In this document: positions 4,832 to 5,193 of the stretch, one piece after another
Layout of the letters: every line of letters starts with the position of its first letter
Position numbering within the stretch: position 1 is the stretch's first letter
Source: Candidatus Hydrogenedentota bacterium
GTDB taxonomy: Bacteria > Hydrogenedentota > Hydrogenedentia > Hydrogenedentales > SLHB01
NCBI GenBank assembly: GCA_007118235.1
Contig: SKRY01000230.1
Span: 1 to 5,193 of the forward strand
DNA: 5,193 bases
Direction of reading: 5' to 3'
Position numbers and translations under genes: made by a program
The notes under the pieces: model-generated
What the model was told of the DNA's origin: nothing
What the model saw: only the letters and a program-made list of their open reading frames with translations
The model's database searches: none

Positions 4832-5193
4832 ATGGATATGAGCACACTTGAGGAGGCGGCGCGCGCCTTTTTCGCGGACAAGCGCATCGCCGTCGTGGGC
4901 GTTTCCCGGAAATCGGGGACGAGTCCCGCGAACGCCATCTATAAGCGTCTCCGGAAAGGCGGGCACACCGCGTACGCAGTTAATCCGAACGCCGAGACCG
5001 TGGAAGGGGATGCGTGTTATCCCAATCTGGCGGCCCTTGAAGGCCAGGTGGACGCCGTCATCATTGCCACACGGCCCGAACTCGCTCCGGAACTCGTGGA
5101 GCAGTGCGGAACCCTGGGGATCAAGCTGGCATGGGTACACGGGACCTTTGCCGCGCCGGGAGTCTCCGCGGACACGCAGGAAGCCGCTCGCAA
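4832..5193 (+). CDS. CoA-binding domain protein, YccU/CoA_binding_2 family (3' end beyond window)
   Basis: The first 120 codons of a small Rossmann-fold protein; the family is usually about 130-145 residues, so little is missing. The nucleotide-binding strand and Gly-rich turn are at 18-34 ('RIAVVGVSRKSGTSPAN'). They are followed by the family pattern 'IYKRLRKGGHTAYAVNPNAE' (36-55), a 'C/GYPNL..L' segment (62-69), 'VDAVIIATRPE' (73-83) and 'GIKLAWVHGTF' (96-106). Members are thought to bind CoA or a related nucleotide; the cellular role is poorly known. Two in-frame ATGs are possible, at 4832 and 4838. GGAGG (4823-4827) is 4 bases from the first and 10 from the second, so the start is uncertain by two residues. 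It is divergent from the flagellar operon and shows no obvious functional link to it. Confidence 0.9.
   Translation, partial: MDMSTLEEAARAFFADKRIAVVGVSRKSGTSPANAIYKRLRKGGHTAYAVNPNAETVEGDACYPNLAALEGQVDAVIIATRPELAPELVEQCGTLGIKLAWVHGTFAAPGVSADTQEAAR

Noticed and set aside
4775..5140. Leftward open frame of 121 codons opposite the CoA-binding gene
   Set aside because: The plus strand encodes a recognisable Rossmann protein with a Shine-Dalgarno; the opposite frame has no domain pattern.

Overview
This is a GC-rich bacterial window that is almost entirely coding. It carries a flagellar gene cluster on the minus strand and the 5' part of one divergent housekeeping-type gene on the plus strand. No tRNA, rRNA, CRISPR array, insertion sequence or phage-like gene was seen. 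The lineage cannot be fixed from the sequence. A FliN with an N-terminal CheC/CheX-like domain and a SwrB-type gene after the flagellar sigma factor recall Firmicutes and some deep-branching phyla. The high GC suggests a lineage outside the low-GC Firmicutes (for example Hydrogenedentota, Sumerlaeota or Planctomycetota), but this is only a guess.

Layout, read from right to left along the minus strand: a sigma70-like promoter (4674-4702) precedes fliM (4617-3613), a FliY-like fliN (3620-2709), fliA/sigD (2712-1954) and a 103-residue basic protein of unknown function (1954-1643). These four genes overlap by 8, 4 and 1 bases, which suggests translational coupling. A 178-base non-coding gap with a strong nested hairpin (1556-1599) follows. 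Next comes a 455-residue membrane-anchored, coiled-coil, C-terminal HTH-like protein (1464-97) that resembles SwrB/DUF6115 in architecture and position. One base after its stop, a further gene starts at GTG (95) behind a near-perfect Shine-Dalgarno and runs off the left edge.

To the right of the promoter region (4618-4831), a CoA_binding_2 (YccU-like) Rossmann-fold gene runs rightward and is cut by the window end. Its predicted leader contains an 8-bp inverted repeat whose 3' arm abuts the ribosome binding site.

How the genes work together: FliM and FliN build the cytoplasmic switch (C-ring). FliA is the alternative sigma factor for late flagellar and chemotaxis genes. The SwrB-like protein probably assists flagellar assembly or placement from the membrane. 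The small protein and the left-edge gene are probably flagellar because of their place in the operon. The most interesting points are the CheC/CheX-type domain of FliN, which seems to lack the phosphatase residues, the SwrB/FipA-like protein, the uncharacterised small protein, and the RNA structures in the two main non-coding gaps.
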